Assembly: GCF_014651615.1 (NCBI RefSeq)
Contig: NZ_BMXF01000001.1
Span: forward strand, 2,265,731 to 2,329,730
Length of the DNA stretch: 64,000 nt
From: Persicitalea jodogahamensis
GTDB lineage: Bacteria; Bacteroidota; Bacteroidia; Cytophagales; Spirosomataceae
Direction of reading: 5' to 3'
Position numbers and translations under genes: made by a program
Part shown: positions 43,924-52,523 of the stretch, one piece after another
Layout: each line of letters starts with the position of its first letter
Position numbering within the stretch: the first letter of the stretch is position 1
The notes under the pieces: generated by a model
What the model saw: the letters and a program-made list of their open reading frames with translations, nothing else
Database searches by the model: none
Told to the model about the DNA's origin: nothing

Positions 43924-46833
43924 ATGAAAACGTTCCTTCGAGAAGTTGCTGAATATATTCTAAAAGCCCACGACAGCGATCTGGAAAAAGTTGCCATCGT
44001 CGTGCCGACACGGCGGGCGGCGTTTTTTGTGAAGCTGGAATTGGCCCATGCCACCGAGCGCCCCATCATCAGTCCTGAGGTGCAGGCCATTGAGGATTTT
44101 GTGGAGAGCGTAAGTACCCTCGAAGTAGCTGACTCGGTGAGTTTGTTGTTCGAGCTTTACGAGACGTTCAAGGAAATCGACCCCAATATCCAGTTCGACC
44201 GCTTCATGGGCTGGGCGTCGGTGTTGCTGAGCGATCTGGATCGGATCGATCAGTACCTGGTCAAGACCGACTACCTATTTGACTACCTCACCGAAGCCAA
44301 GGCCGTCGAGCGTTGGGAGGCCGAACTACCCCCGGGACGTAGTTTGTCCGATTCCCCGGGCACCAAAAATTATTTCAGCCTTTTTGAAAATATCAAACTG
44401 GTTTACCAGGCTTTTCGGGAACGATTAACGGCCAAGGGCAAGGCGTACCGGGGCATGGCCTACCGCCATGTGGCCGAAAACGTCGACGAACTACTGCTCC
44501 ACCGCACACCCTTTGAGAAAGTGTATTTCGTGGGCTTCAATGCCTTTACAGAATCGGAAAAGGTAATTATTAAAAAGCTGCGTAAATCGAACAAAGCCGA
44601 AGTACTGTGGGATGCGGATAAGTACTACATGTCGGAAAATCCCGACGTGGAGGCGGGGACAAGTTTGCGTGATTACAAACGAAACCTGGAATTTGGCCCC
44701 TGGAACTGGACGCACGAGCATTTGCTGGCCGACGAGAAGAATATCACGGTCTATGGCGTGCCCAACGGGACGCTGCAAACCAAAGTGGCCGGGGCTTTAT
44801 ACGCCGAAATGCTGCAAAACGATCATCCCGAGCAGCCCGTGCCAACGGCTATTGTGCTGGCGGATGAAAATCTGCTGCTGCCCATGCTCTACTCGCTGGA
44901 CGAGGGCGTGAAGGATTTCAACATCACGATGGGGCTTTCATTGCGGGGATCGATGCTATACACGTTGATCGACAGCATCTTCGAGTTGCAGATGAACGTG
45001 GCGGAGTTCAAGACCAAAGAAGGTAAATCGGTCAGGATTCCCAAATTCAACCACAAGTCGATAAGTAAGGTACTCAATCACCCGTTTATTCGCCACTTCG
45101 AGCAAATCGTGTTGCGGCATTCCGAAACGGAAGAGTTGACCATCATTCAGAAAACGCTGCGGGAAATTAATTTCAACAACCGTGTTTTTTTGAGCACAGC
45201 GGAATTGCTGGAAATCAGCGAAGGCCACGATTTGTTCAAGACCCTTTTCACGCATTGGAAAAAAGACGATTCGAGCCAGATCATCCAGTCGTTTTATGAC
45301 CTGATTGACCTGCTGCGGGAGGTCTACAAGGATTACAAGAACGCGCTCGAAACGGAGTACCTGTACCTGTTCTATACCCTGCTCAAACAATTCGAGCAGA
45401 CCATCGCCGATCGTCCCGAGCCACTGGGATTGTACACGCTCCGGTCTTTTCTGTACGACTTGATCCGCAATACCCGCATTCCGTTCAGCGGCGAACCCGT
45501 GAGCGATTTGCAGATTCTGGGTATGCTGGAAACCAGGGCGCTGGACTTCGAGCGGATCATCATTTTATCGATGAATGAAGGTACTTTGCCCCAGGCCAAG
45601 CGGCAGAATTCCCTCATTCCGTTTGATATCGCCCGTGAGGTGGGGCTGCCCACGCACCTCCACCAGGAAGCCGTGATGTCCTACCACTTCTACCGCCTGC
45701 TGCAGCGCGCCAAAGAAGTACACCTGCTGTATGTAAGTACCAACGACGCGCTGGGCGGCGGCGAAAAAAGCCGTTTCATCCAGCAAATCGAGTATGAGCT
45801 GACGGAGTATAACCCGCGCATCAGGCTCACAAACAAAATGGTGGAATTCGATGAAGTACCATCCGAATCGCTGACGCAGGAAGTACCGAAGGATGAGGCG
45901 ATGCTGGCGAGCATCCGTACGTATCTGGGCGAAAAAGGACTTTACCCCACGCACGTGAACGACCTGATTCGGTGTTCGATGCGGTTCTACCTCAGCCGGA
46001 TCGTGGGCGTGCAGGACAAAGAAGAAATCGAGGAAGAACTGGGGATGGACAAGATTGGCACCTGGCTACATGCTTCGCTGGAAGAACTGGATCAGCGATT
46101 TTTTCTCAAAGGCATAGATCCGAGCGAAGACGAAATCAAGCAGGTACTTTCCGATAAGTTTCGGGAATTATTCCAGGGATTCATCACCGACATGGGGCTC
46201 AACCGGATTTACTACCAGGTCGGGGAGCAGCAGATATTGGCTTTTCTGGCGCACCAGATGCAGAGCGAGAATCGCCGTAGTATCGTCGCGGCCGAGCAGA
46301 AACTAACTACCGAACTGACACTGGAAATTCACGGCCAACCGGTCACGGTGCAGCTAGGCGGCAAAATCGACCGCGTGGAGCGGGATGAGGAGAACAAGCT
46401 ATTCGTGATGGATTACAAAACGGGCAGCGTGGAAATGAACGCCGAGAGCCGAAGTACCATTCCGCAGCGCAAGGAAAAGCTCCGCTCCTCGGCCGACCTG
46501 AAAGCGGGCTACGCGCGGCAGTTGTGGTTTTATAAGTACTTGGTATATAAAAACTTAGCAAGCCCGGAAGGCTTGAAGCTTGGTGAGCAAAACTACCTGG
46601 CCCGTGATACCCGGGTTCAGTCCGGGTTCTATTCCTTCCGGGAACCGACGAAAATTTTTGAAAACCAATTGGAAATCACCGAAACCGACGACCCGCAAAC
46701 CTTCATTGCCGAGTCCGAAGCCCTGCTGCGGGAAATTATATCGGAATTATTGAATCCAGAACTACCCTTTGTGCAGACCGCTGATTTGAAAGTTTGCGAA
46801 TATTGTGATTTTAAGGGAATTTGTGCCCGTTGA
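43924..46833 (+). CDS. AddB-like PD-(D/E)XK exonuclease with Fe-S cluster
   Basis: 969 residues. The N-terminal half is a UvrD-like fold that has lost its P-loop (start KVAIVVPTRRAAFFVK), as in AddB. The C-terminal nuclease has the catalytic MDYK (Asp830-Tyr-Lys832). Four Cys, one at 684 (RCSMRFYL) and three at 958, 961 and 967 (CEYCDFKGIC), frame the nuclease in the Fe-S staple pattern of AddB and RecB-type nucleases. It should act in double-strand-break end processing with an AddA helicase, which is not in the window. Confidence 0.85.
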   Translation: MKTFLREVAEYILKAHDSDLEKVAIVVPTRRAAFFVKLELAHATERPIISPEVQAIEDFVESVSTLEVADSVSLLFELYETFKEIDPNIQFDRFMGWASVLLSDLDRIDQYLVKTDYLFDYLTEAKAVERWEAELPPGRSLSDSPGTKNYFSLFENIKLVYQAFRERLTAKGKAYRGMAYRHVAENVDELLLHRTPFEKVYFVGFNAFTESEKVIIKKLRKSNKAEVLWDADKYYMSENPDVEAGTSLRDYKRNLEFGPWNWTHEHLLADEKNITVYGVPNGTLQTKVAGALYAEMLQNDHPEQPVPTAIVLADENLLLPMLYSLDEGVKDFNITMGLSLRGSMLYTLIDSIFELQMNVAEFKTKEGKSVRIPKFNHKSISKVLNHPFIRHFEQIVLRHSETEELTIIQKTLREINFNNRVFLSTAELLEISEGHDLFKTLFTHWKKDDSSQIIQSFYDLIDLLREVYKDYKNALETEYLYLFYTLLKQFEQTIADRPEPLGLYTLRSFLYDLIRNTRIPFSGEPVSDLQILGMLETRALDFERIIILSMNEGTLPQAKRQNSLIPFDIAREVGLPTHLHQEAVMSYHFYRLLQRAKEVHLLYVSTNDALGGGEKSRFIQQIEYELTEYNPRIRLTNKMVEFDEVPSESLTQEVPKDEAMLASIRTYLGEKGLYPTHVNDLIRCSMRFYLSRIVGVQDKEEIEEELGMDKIGTWLHASLEELDQRFFLKGIDPSEDEIKQVLSDKFRELFQGFITDMGLNRIYYQVGEQQILAFLAHQMQSENRRSIVAAEQKLTTELTLEIHGQPVTVQLGGKIDRVERDEENKLFVMDYKTGSVEMNAESRSTIPQRKEKLRSSADLKAGYARQLWFYKYLVYKNLASPEGLKLGEQNYLARDTRVQSGFYSFREPTKIFENQLEITETDDPQTFIAESEALLREIISELLNPELPFVQTADLKVCEYCDFKGICAR

Positions 46834-46887
46834 GACTAGTGGTGTCTCGACCCTCTGAAAAATTTTCACCTAAACCTTATTTGTACA

Positions 46888-47007
46888 ATGTTCGCCTGGT
46901 TTTGGACAATATTCAATGTGCTTATTATAGCCGCATTCGCCGGGATGGGTCTTTACGCCATGTACTTGGTTATTTTGGCCCTAAAAAAATATTTGGGCAA
47001 AGGGTAG
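46888..47007 (+). CDS. Small membrane protein (39 aa)
   Basis: ATG at 46888-46890, TAG at 47005-47007. The product has one long hydrophobic helix (MFAWFWTIFNVLIIAAFAG, then MGLYAMYLVILALKK) and ends Tyr-Leu-Gly-Lys-Gly. It follows the AddB-like gene by 54 bases. It looks like a single-span inner-membrane microprotein with a positive C-terminus. The codon pattern is plausible, but homologues must be checked. A longer frame across it is a shadow. Confidence 0.45.
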   Translation: MFAWFWTIFNVLIIAAFAGMGLYAMYLVILALKKYLGKG

Positions 47008-47024
47008 AAGCCAGACAACTGGCA

Positions 47025-47225
47025 TTAGGGATTTACATTTAGCGGGCTGTTTAAGATAAAACGCCGCCGAATGTCATTGATCAAAAACTTCTTCTGGGCC
47101 GTGAAACTATCGGGATGGATTTCTGAAAATAGAAGCTCCCATTCCTGGAAAAGGGCAGGTTCTCCCGCGCGAAACTTCTCTTCGGCTATATTTTTTTGGA
47201 CGAGGTACTCTTTGAAGGAAATCAC
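47025..47225 (-). CDS. Small conserved-looking protein (66 aa)
   Basis: 66 residues beginning MISFKEYLVQKNIAEEKF and containing EWELLFSEIHPDSFTAQKK and INDIRRRF. The HPxSFTAQKKFLIN pattern is what I would expect of a small conserved Bacteroidota cytoplasmic protein, but I cannot name it. It converges with the 39-residue membrane gene, with 17 bases between their stops. Confidence 0.6.
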   Translation of the reverse strand: MISFKEYLVQKNIAEEKFRAGEPALFQEWELLFSEIHPDSFTAQKKFLINDIRRRFILNSPLNVNP

Positions 47226-47253
47226 TATCTGATAGTTTTCTTTATATTTTTAA

Positions 47254-47290
47254 TGACGCCAAGCCGTATATTGACTACGTCTTGGCGTCA
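47254..47290. repeat. Long inverted repeat in a 198-base gap
   Basis: TGACGCCAAG pairs with CTTGGCGTCA, and the stem continues with CGTA...TACG after one mismatch, around a 7-base loop. No T-run follows. It lies upstream of the 66-residue gene and downstream of the oxidoreductase gene (both minus strand), where it could be an operator or a transcription stop. The remainder of 47226-47423 shows nothing I recognise. Confidence 0.6.
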
Positions 47291-47423
47291 ACAAATGTGA
47301 TTTGTGAATATTTTCAGAAATTCTATATATCAATACACCGGATATTTGACAACTTGTAACTTGCATCTATACAGGCTTCCTAGCTACTGATTGGTACTAA
47401 ACGGAGATATCTTCGGTATTAGC

Positions 47424-48749
47424 CTAAAATTTCCGATACACGCCACCCAGGTACTGGTTGGCTTGCTCTTCTTTAAACTGTGCCTTTTTCGCATCCCAAT
47501 GCAGCGTTTTATTGGGGAAGCGTCCGGCAATGACGCCTAGCAAAATGGTTTCGGTCAAACGGGAAGCATAAGAAAATGGGGCGCTGGTTTTGCCCGTTCC
47601 CAGGCATGCGTCCACAAACTCATGGTAGTGTTTGTTTGATTCCGAATTATCACCAGGCAGTGGCTGGTTTAATTTATAACGCGTTATATCAATGTCTTTG
47701 TAGCTTCCGTCGACAATCAATTTGGGCATTATCTTGTAATGGGGCAGGTACAGCCGCCCCTTTTCGCCGATGAACATGGCGCCCTGGTCATGCAGGTCCG
47801 CCCCGTCCGGCAACATTAAATCCTCCCGTTGTTTGTCGGCTCCTACACCATCGTACCATACCCATTTCAGCGTATCGGTCGTATATTTTGTGCCGGGAAA
47901 TTCGTAGCTGACCATGTTCTTTTCGGGGTACCCAAATCCGTTTGGCTTTCTGCAATTCGTCGTTATGGTTCGGGGTACATCGAGTTGCAATGCATTGTAG
48001 GGCGTATCGAAAATATGCACGCCCATGTCGCCAAGGGTAGCGCAACCATAGTCAACCAGCTTACGCCAGTTACCGGGGTGATAAAAGCCATCTTTATAAG
48101 GCCGTTCGGCAGAAGTACCCAGCCACAGGTTCCAGTCCAAATTTTCGGGTACCGGATCGCCATTCGCAGGAGTTGGTCCATTATACCCCCAGTTTTTGGG
48201 CGACCATGCTCTCACGGTATGTACTTTTCCAATGATTCCGTCCTGGATCAACAAAGTAGCCAGCTTGTAATCATAAAAGGAATGCACCTGAATACCCATT
48301 TGGGTGACCAGCTTTTTATCTTTGGCCATTTTATCCATCGCCCTCGCTTCTTCCACGTAGTGGGTAAGTGGCTTTTGGCAATAAACGGGCTTGTTCATTT
48401 CCATGGCCATAATAGATGCGGGTGCATGGGTATGATCCGGGGTCGACACGACCACAGCATCGATTTCATTGCTCAATTCTTTGAGCATTACCCGGTAATC
48501 CTTATACGTTTTTGCATTGGGAAATTTCAATTTTACCTCTGCCAACATGTTGGAATCGACATCGCACAGGGCTACCACATCCACATTGGAGTGTGATGAA
48601 ATGGACGCCAGGTCGGCCTGTCCCATTCCTCCCAAACCAATGTGAGCGGTTCTCAGACGTTTATCGGCGGAAGAAGCCCATGATTGAGGCGATAAGAGGG
48701 TAAGCGAGGACATTGCTGCCACATTTTTCAGGAAATCTCTTTTATTCAT
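47424..48749 (-). CDS. Gfo/Idh/MocA-family oxidoreductase, exported
   Basis: 441 residues. The start MNKRDFLKNVAAMSSLTLL is a twin-arginine-like leader (KR in place of RR) of the type common on Bacteroidota family members. A Rossmann fold follows with GLGGMGQADLAS, then the EKPLTHYVEE-like helix (PVYCQKPLTHYVEEARAM, with the catalytic-region Gln-Lys-Pro), and a C-terminal alpha/beta domain. It should oxidise or reduce a sugar or cyclitol with a bound NAD(P). The substrate is unknown. Confidence 0.87.
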   Translation of the reverse strand: MNKRDFLKNVAAMSSLTLLSPQSWASSADKRLRTAHIGLGGMGQADLASISSHSNVDVVALCDVDSNMLAEVKLKFPNAKTYKDYRVMLKELSNEIDAVVVSTPDHTHAPASIMAMEMNKPVYCQKPLTHYVEEARAMDKMAKDKKLVTQMGIQVHSFYDYKLATLLIQDGIIGKVHTVRAWSPKNWGYNGPTPANGDPVPENLDWNLWLGTSAERPYKDGFYHPGNWRKLVDYGCATLGDMGVHIFDTPYNALQLDVPRTITTNCRKPNGFGYPEKNMVSYEFPGTKYTTDTLKWVWYDGVGADKQREDLMLPDGADLHDQGAMFIGEKGRLYLPHYKIMPKLIVDGSYKDIDITRYKLNQPLPGDNSESNKHYHEFVDACLGTGKTSAPFSYASRLTETILLGVIAGRFPNKTLHWDAKKAQFKEEQANQYLGGVYRKF

Positions 48750-48861
48750 GTATCCGAGGGTTGAAATTTTTGATTTGAAGAATTAAATATAACGGTATTG
48801 CGCAGGATTACCTAAGCCGCGATTGGTGGAAACAATAGATCAGGGAATCTGTGCACGGTTT

Positions 48862-49419
48862 TTATGAAAACTGCAAACCCAGATCGGTAGGCAAGGCATC
48901 GAGGCTTTTCAGATTCTTCTCTTTCATGTACTCAATCAGCCCTTCGGCTCCCTTTTTTTCTGCCCATTCAAAATGGAAATCACGTTCTCCTGCATAATCA
49001 TACATGGGCACTCCAAAGCCGCAGGACGTTTGAACCAGGTCAATCTCCGCTACAATGATCTGTCGGGTACTTGGGTAGATCGTAAGGCCCTTCGCATACA
49101 AGTCCCAGTCGTCAGAGCCAGGCAGGACGGTGAATCCTTTGCCGTACAATCTCAGGATATTCGGCTTGGCGGTAAATGAACAAAACATAAACGTGATCCG
49201 CCCGTTTTCGAGCGTGTGCGCCGAGGTTTCATTGCCGCTGCTGATCAAATCCATGTAGGCCACCCGCTTATCATCCAGTACCCGAAAGGAATCTAATCCT
49301 TTGGGTGAAAGATTCACCCTTCCGTCCCCGCTGAGGGGAGCCGTTGCCACAAAAAAGATATGTTGGTTTTCAATGAATTCTTTGTGCGCAGGTTGTATGG
49401 ATTTGTAGAATTTGCCCAT
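48862..49419 (-). CDS. Pyridoxamine 5'-phosphate oxidase-like FMN protein
   Basis: 185 residues of the split-barrel flavin fold. It starts MGKFYKSIQPAHKEFIENQ and has FFVATAPLSGDGRVNLSPKG near residue 30 and TFMFCSFTAKPNILRLYGKG in the middle, which are typical of the PPOX-like proteins of unknown activity. It would bind FMN or a deazaflavin. It is not PdxH. It lies alone, with 110 bases before the oxidoreductase gene. Confidence 0.85.
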   Translation of the reverse strand: MGKFYKSIQPAHKEFIENQHIFFVATAPLSGDGRVNLSPKGLDSFRVLDDKRVAYMDLISSGNETSAHTLENGRITFMFCSFTAKPNILRLYGKGFTVLPGSDDWDLYAKGLTIYPSTRQIIVAEIDLVQTSCGFGVPMYDYAGERDFHFEWAEKKGAEGLIEYMKEKNLKSLDALPTDLGLQFS

Positions 49420-49543
49420 GGAATTGATTTGGAGGGGTGTGAATACGTTTAGTAGGTTGAGTTATGAACAGATGTTATTATAATCTAAGTGCCTTATTGT
49501 TTGGTAGATACGGTATTTTTTGATTATCGTTATTTTTCGCGGA

Positions 49544-49591
49544 TCGCGTTACAAACGCGAGGGGATGCAACACCGATTTGAAATCGGTGTT
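49544..49591. repeat. Twin-hairpin REP-like element
   Basis: TCGCGT-TACAA-ACGCGA (49544-49560) is followed after eight bases by AACACCGAT-TTGAA-ATCGGTGTT (49569-49591). Both stems are perfect. The pair stands alone in the 224-base gap after the FMN protein gene. Two-hairpin palindromes of this kind behave as dispersed REP elements mobilised by RAYT proteins; no RAYT gene is in the window. Confidence 0.65.
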
Positions 49592-49643
49592 AGCGGGGAG
49601 CTATGGCACCACTTTTGCCAAAAGAGGGTTTGAGGTAGCATTT

Positions 49644-50210
49644 TTAGTCCGCACACTCATTGTATCTTAAAAGATTTGTAGTTGTGTCAAGTTCTATTGA
49701 ATATGACATTCGTTCTTCTTGTCTGGTAAAGGCGAAGCCTGTCAGGGATTTACACCATACCCCTTTCACAGAGTCAACTGTAACAAAATCTTTCTCTGTC
49801 CACACTCCTTGGTGAAAAGAGGTTTTGTTATAAAATTTCGATGCCTTGATATTTTCAATAAGTTCTGTCGTTGCGTAGTTTCCAAGCTGAATGTCATATA
49901 GTATGCAGTAGTCCTGCCACATATCCTGATATTCGTCTTTAAGTACTTTAAAATCTGATGGTAGTTTAATGTCGGCTACTTTTTGCAGCCTTTCCTTGCT
50001 TGGTGTTCTGTAATCCATAAAGGAATATAGAGCAACAGCAAATATACAAAGTGAGAAAAGGAAGGTTCGATTGATTTGTTGACTTAGTTTCCCAGTTAAT
50101 TTATCTGATTTTACTAGCCAATTATTAAAAGGAAGATATAACAAATACAGCAGCCCACCGAAAAGTATAGTGGCAATAATTACTATAATTATAAAAAATG
50201 CGATTAACAT
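49644..50210 (-). CDS. Membrane protein of unknown function
   Basis: 188 residues with two N-terminal transmembrane helices (FFIIIVIIATILFGGLLYLL and RTFLFSLCIFAVALYSF) and a ~110-residue periplasmic C-terminal part with three Cys. AT-rich. I recognise no family. It lies between the twin-hairpin element and the broken methyltransferase end at 50364, in what seems to be an accessory pocket. Confidence 0.6.
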   Translation of the reverse strand: MLIAFFIIIVIIATILFGGLLYLLYLPFNNWLVKSDKLTGKLSQQINRTFLFSLCIFAVALYSFMDYRTPSKERLQKVADIKLPSDFKVLKDEYQDMWQDYCILYDIQLGNYATTELIENIKASKFYNKTSFHQGVWTEKDFVTVDSVKGVWCKSLTGFAFTRQEERMSYSIELDTTTNLLRYNECAD

Positions 50211-50363
50211 TTCCGTTTTGGTCGTATTTTACAATTATTGCAGCCTAATCCTTGGACTGTGTCTCGACAGCCCCATCAAAAGCAAATAATTGTGATCCAA
50301 AATTTAGAATACTCAACTTATTAGTGGATATAAATCCTAAGCTAGGCTTGAAAAATCGCTTCA

Positions 50364-50526
50364 CTACTCATCAATCCGCAAAACCAACCCCTTCAAATAA
50401 CTACCCTCAGGATGAAACGCATTGACCGGATGGTCAGGGCCTTGCGATAACTGGTGCAGGACGCGCGCCTTGCGGCCCACTTCCATGCAGGCGGCCACCA
50501 CGGTATTGTAAAATAAGTCCCGGTCC
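50364..50526 (-). pseudogene. Duplicated 3' end of the rRNA methyltransferase gene
   Basis: About 160 bases nearly identical to the 3' end of the intact gene at 51229-52425. Read on the minus strand it encodes DRDLFYNTVVAACMEVG up to FHPEGSYLKGLVLRIDE and a stop, in frame and without damage, against ...LRIDD in the intact copy. There is no start or SAM domain, so it is only the gene's tail. The two copies are direct repeats with the toxin-antitoxin pair between them. Confidence 0.9.
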
Positions 50527-50603
50527 AATACTTGTTGTCCTGCATGGCCAGGTACCTCGCCGACACGCGACCTGATAGGTGTTACGCAGCGTGGAGCATT
50601 TTT

Positions 50604-50888
50604 TCAGGCGGAAATTGGGTTTACCTGAATTTGGCCTCCAATTGCTTTCAAGACTTTCATCATCGTCTCAAACTGAGGTTTGGCTCCATCAGACAGGGCT
50701 TTGTTCAAACTTGGTCTGCTTAATCCGGTCTCTTCCGAAATTTTGCTCATTCCTATCGCCTTCGCTATATGTCCTATTGCATTGATTACATCGGCGTTAT
50801 CTCCTTCTTCTAAAACAGTATTGAGATATTCGGCAATCATTTCTTTGCTGTCCAGATAATCAGCTATGTCAAATTTTGAAGTTCCCAT
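50604..50888 (-). CDS. Antitoxin of a RelE/HigB-type module
   Basis: 94 residues. The C-terminal part is a Cro/C1-type helix-turn-helix (KISEETGLSRPSLNKALS), and the start (FDIADYLDSKEMIAEYLNTV) is typical of the 'addiction module antidote' family. It should bind and neutralise the toxin encoded 4 bases upstream, and repress their shared promoter. The order toxin-then-antitoxin is HigBA-like. AT-rich relative to the methyltransferase gene on its right. Confidence 0.85.
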   Translation of the reverse strand: MGTSKFDIADYLDSKEMIAEYLNTVLEEGDNADVINAIGHIAKAIGMSKISEETGLSRPSLNKALSDGAKPQFETMMKVLKAIGGQIQVNPISA

Positions 50889-50892
50889 GTTT

Positions 50893-51192
50893 TTATTTAC
50901 TCAATTTTTTCCAGATTTCTTTTGCTTTTGCAATGTCTTTTTGTTGAGTTGACTTATCTCCACCAACCAGCAAAACGATTACTTTTCCATTCTTTTCAAT
51001 AAAGTAAACGCGATAACCTTTTGCAAAATTTACTCGCAATTCTCTAATTCCGTCACCAACAGATTTGCAATCTCCAAAATGGCCGTCGTTTTCTATTTTC
51101 TGAATTCTAAACAAAATTTTTGCCTTAGCTTTTAAGTCTTTCAGTCTTCTCAGCCATTTATCAAATTCAGTTGTCTTTTCAATAAAGAACAT
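50893..51192 (-). CDS. RelE/ParE-superfamily toxin
   Basis: 99 residues, starting MFFIEKTTEFDKWLRRLKDL, with RIQKIENDGHFGDCKSVGDG and GIRELRVNFAKGYRVYFIEK, the landmarks of the 'addiction module killer' RelE-type mRNA interferases. The basic residues of the RVNFAKGYRVYF strand would line the active site. It is the first gene of the pair and lies 36 bases from the intact methyltransferase stop. Confidence 0.87.
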   Translation of the reverse strand: MFFIEKTTEFDKWLRRLKDLKAKAKILFRIQKIENDGHFGDCKSVGDGIRELRVNFAKGYRVYFIEKNGKVIVLLVGGDKSTQQKDIAKAKEIWKKLSK

Positions 51193-51228
51193 AAGGAGTG
51201 CATCTACATCAATAACGCAATATCCGGA

Positions 51229-52425
51229 TCAGTCATCAATCCTCAAAACCAACCCTTTCAAATAACTACCCTCAGGATGAAAGGCATTGACCGGATGGTC
51301 GGGGCCTTGCGATAACTGGTGCAGGACGCGCGCCTTGCGGCCCACTTCCATGCAGGCGGCCACCACGGTATTGTAAAATAGATCCCGGTCAACTACCTGC
51401 GAACAGGAAAAGGTAAAGAGCAGCCCGCCGGGTTTCACTTTCTTGATTCCTTCGATATTGAGCCTTTTGTAGCCCTGCACGGCCCGGTGCCGGGCCGACA
51501 TGCTCTTGGCGAAAGCGGGAGGGTCAAGCACCACGATGTCGTAGCTCGTGTCCTGCAATTTGAAATAAGCCATGGTATCCTCAGCTACGGAATGATGGCG
51601 CTCCGAATGCTCGTTGAGCGCCACGTTTTCGTCGGCCAGAGCAATGGCCCGGCCCGAGGCGTCGAGCGAAACGACCGATGATGCTCCCGCATCCAGCGCG
51701 TACACCGAGAAGCCGCCGGAATAGCTGAACGTGTTGAGTACCGATTTTCCGGGAGCGTAGCGCGCCAGCAGTTGCCGATTTTCGCGCTGGTCGAGAAAGA
51801 ACCCCGTCTTCTGACCCTTGACCCAATCCACCAGAAAAGCGTTGCCGTTTTCCGTAATGCGGTGGGGCGTTTCGCTCTCCCCGAACAGGTAACCATCGGC
51901 AAAGTCGGAAGCATACTTGCCGGGCAGCGTCTGGCGGCTCTTGTTATAGACTGCTTTCAGTTCATCGCCCATCACTTTTTGCAGCGCCTGAGCGATATCG
52001 TCGAGGCAGCGGTGCATTCCGATGGTATGCGCCTGTACTACCGCCACGCCATTGTAAACATCCACGATCAGGCCGGGAAGTCCGTCGCCCTCACCATGTA
52101 CCAGGCGGTAGGAATCAGTGTCGCCCAGAAATAACGCTTTCCGGGTATCGTAAGCATTGCCCAGGCGGCTGACCCAGAAATCTACATCGATGTCTTCCTG
52201 CTCGTAGGTCAGGATCCTGACCATGATGCTGCCGTCGTGGTAATGGCCCCGCGCCAAAAATTCCATATTACGGTTCAGGACATCCACGAGGTCGCCATCC
52301 TGTGGCTCGCCGTCCTGACGGGAGATGGCCCCGGAAAAAACCCAGGGGTGACGCCGTTCCACGGCCTGTTCGCGGCCTTTCTGCAGGTAAAGATTAGCAG
52401 AAATTTTATTAGCTAGAGTAGACAA
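51229..52425 (-). CDS. Class I SAM-dependent rRNA methyltransferase, RlmI-like
   Basis: 398 residues. It has an N-terminal PUA domain (LQKGREQAVERRHPWVFSGA) followed by an EEHEE-type middle and a SAM domain with VLNTFSYSGGFSVYAL and the catalytic VLDPPAFAKS. This is the RlmI/YccW layout, methylating a cytosine C5 of 23S rRNA; whether it hits the same base is unknown. The 3' 160 bases of this gene are duplicated at 50364-50526. Confidence 0.9.
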   Translation of the reverse strand: MSTLANKISANLYLQKGREQAVERRHPWVFSGAISRQDGEPQDGDLVDVLNRNMEFLARGHYHDGSIMVRILTYEQEDIDVDFWVSRLGNAYDTRKALFLGDTDSYRLVHGEGDGLPGLIVDVYNGVAVVQAHTIGMHRCLDDIAQALQKVMGDELKAVYNKSRQTLPGKYASDFADGYLFGESETPHRITENGNAFLVDWVKGQKTGFFLDQRENRQLLARYAPGKSVLNTFSYSGGFSVYALDAGASSVVSLDASGRAIALADENVALNEHSERHHSVAEDTMAYFKLQDTSYDIVVLDPPAFAKSMSARHRAVQGYKRLNIEGIKKVKPGGLLFTFSCSQVVDRDLFYNTVVAACMEVGRKARVLHQLSQGPDHPVNAFHPEGSYLKGLVLRIDD

Positions 52426-52523
52426 AATGCAGTACGTTTTTTTGATAAAATGGCATTAATCGGGTTTCAATTTTGTATCATTGCCACAATTTTACGCAAT
52501 TTTTAACCCTAAAAATATTAAAC

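Noticed and set aside
46821-47042. 73-codon plus-strand frame after the AddB-like gene
   Set aside because: It overlaps the end of that gene in another frame and has no helix or motif; the 39-codon frame at 46888 is far more protein-like.
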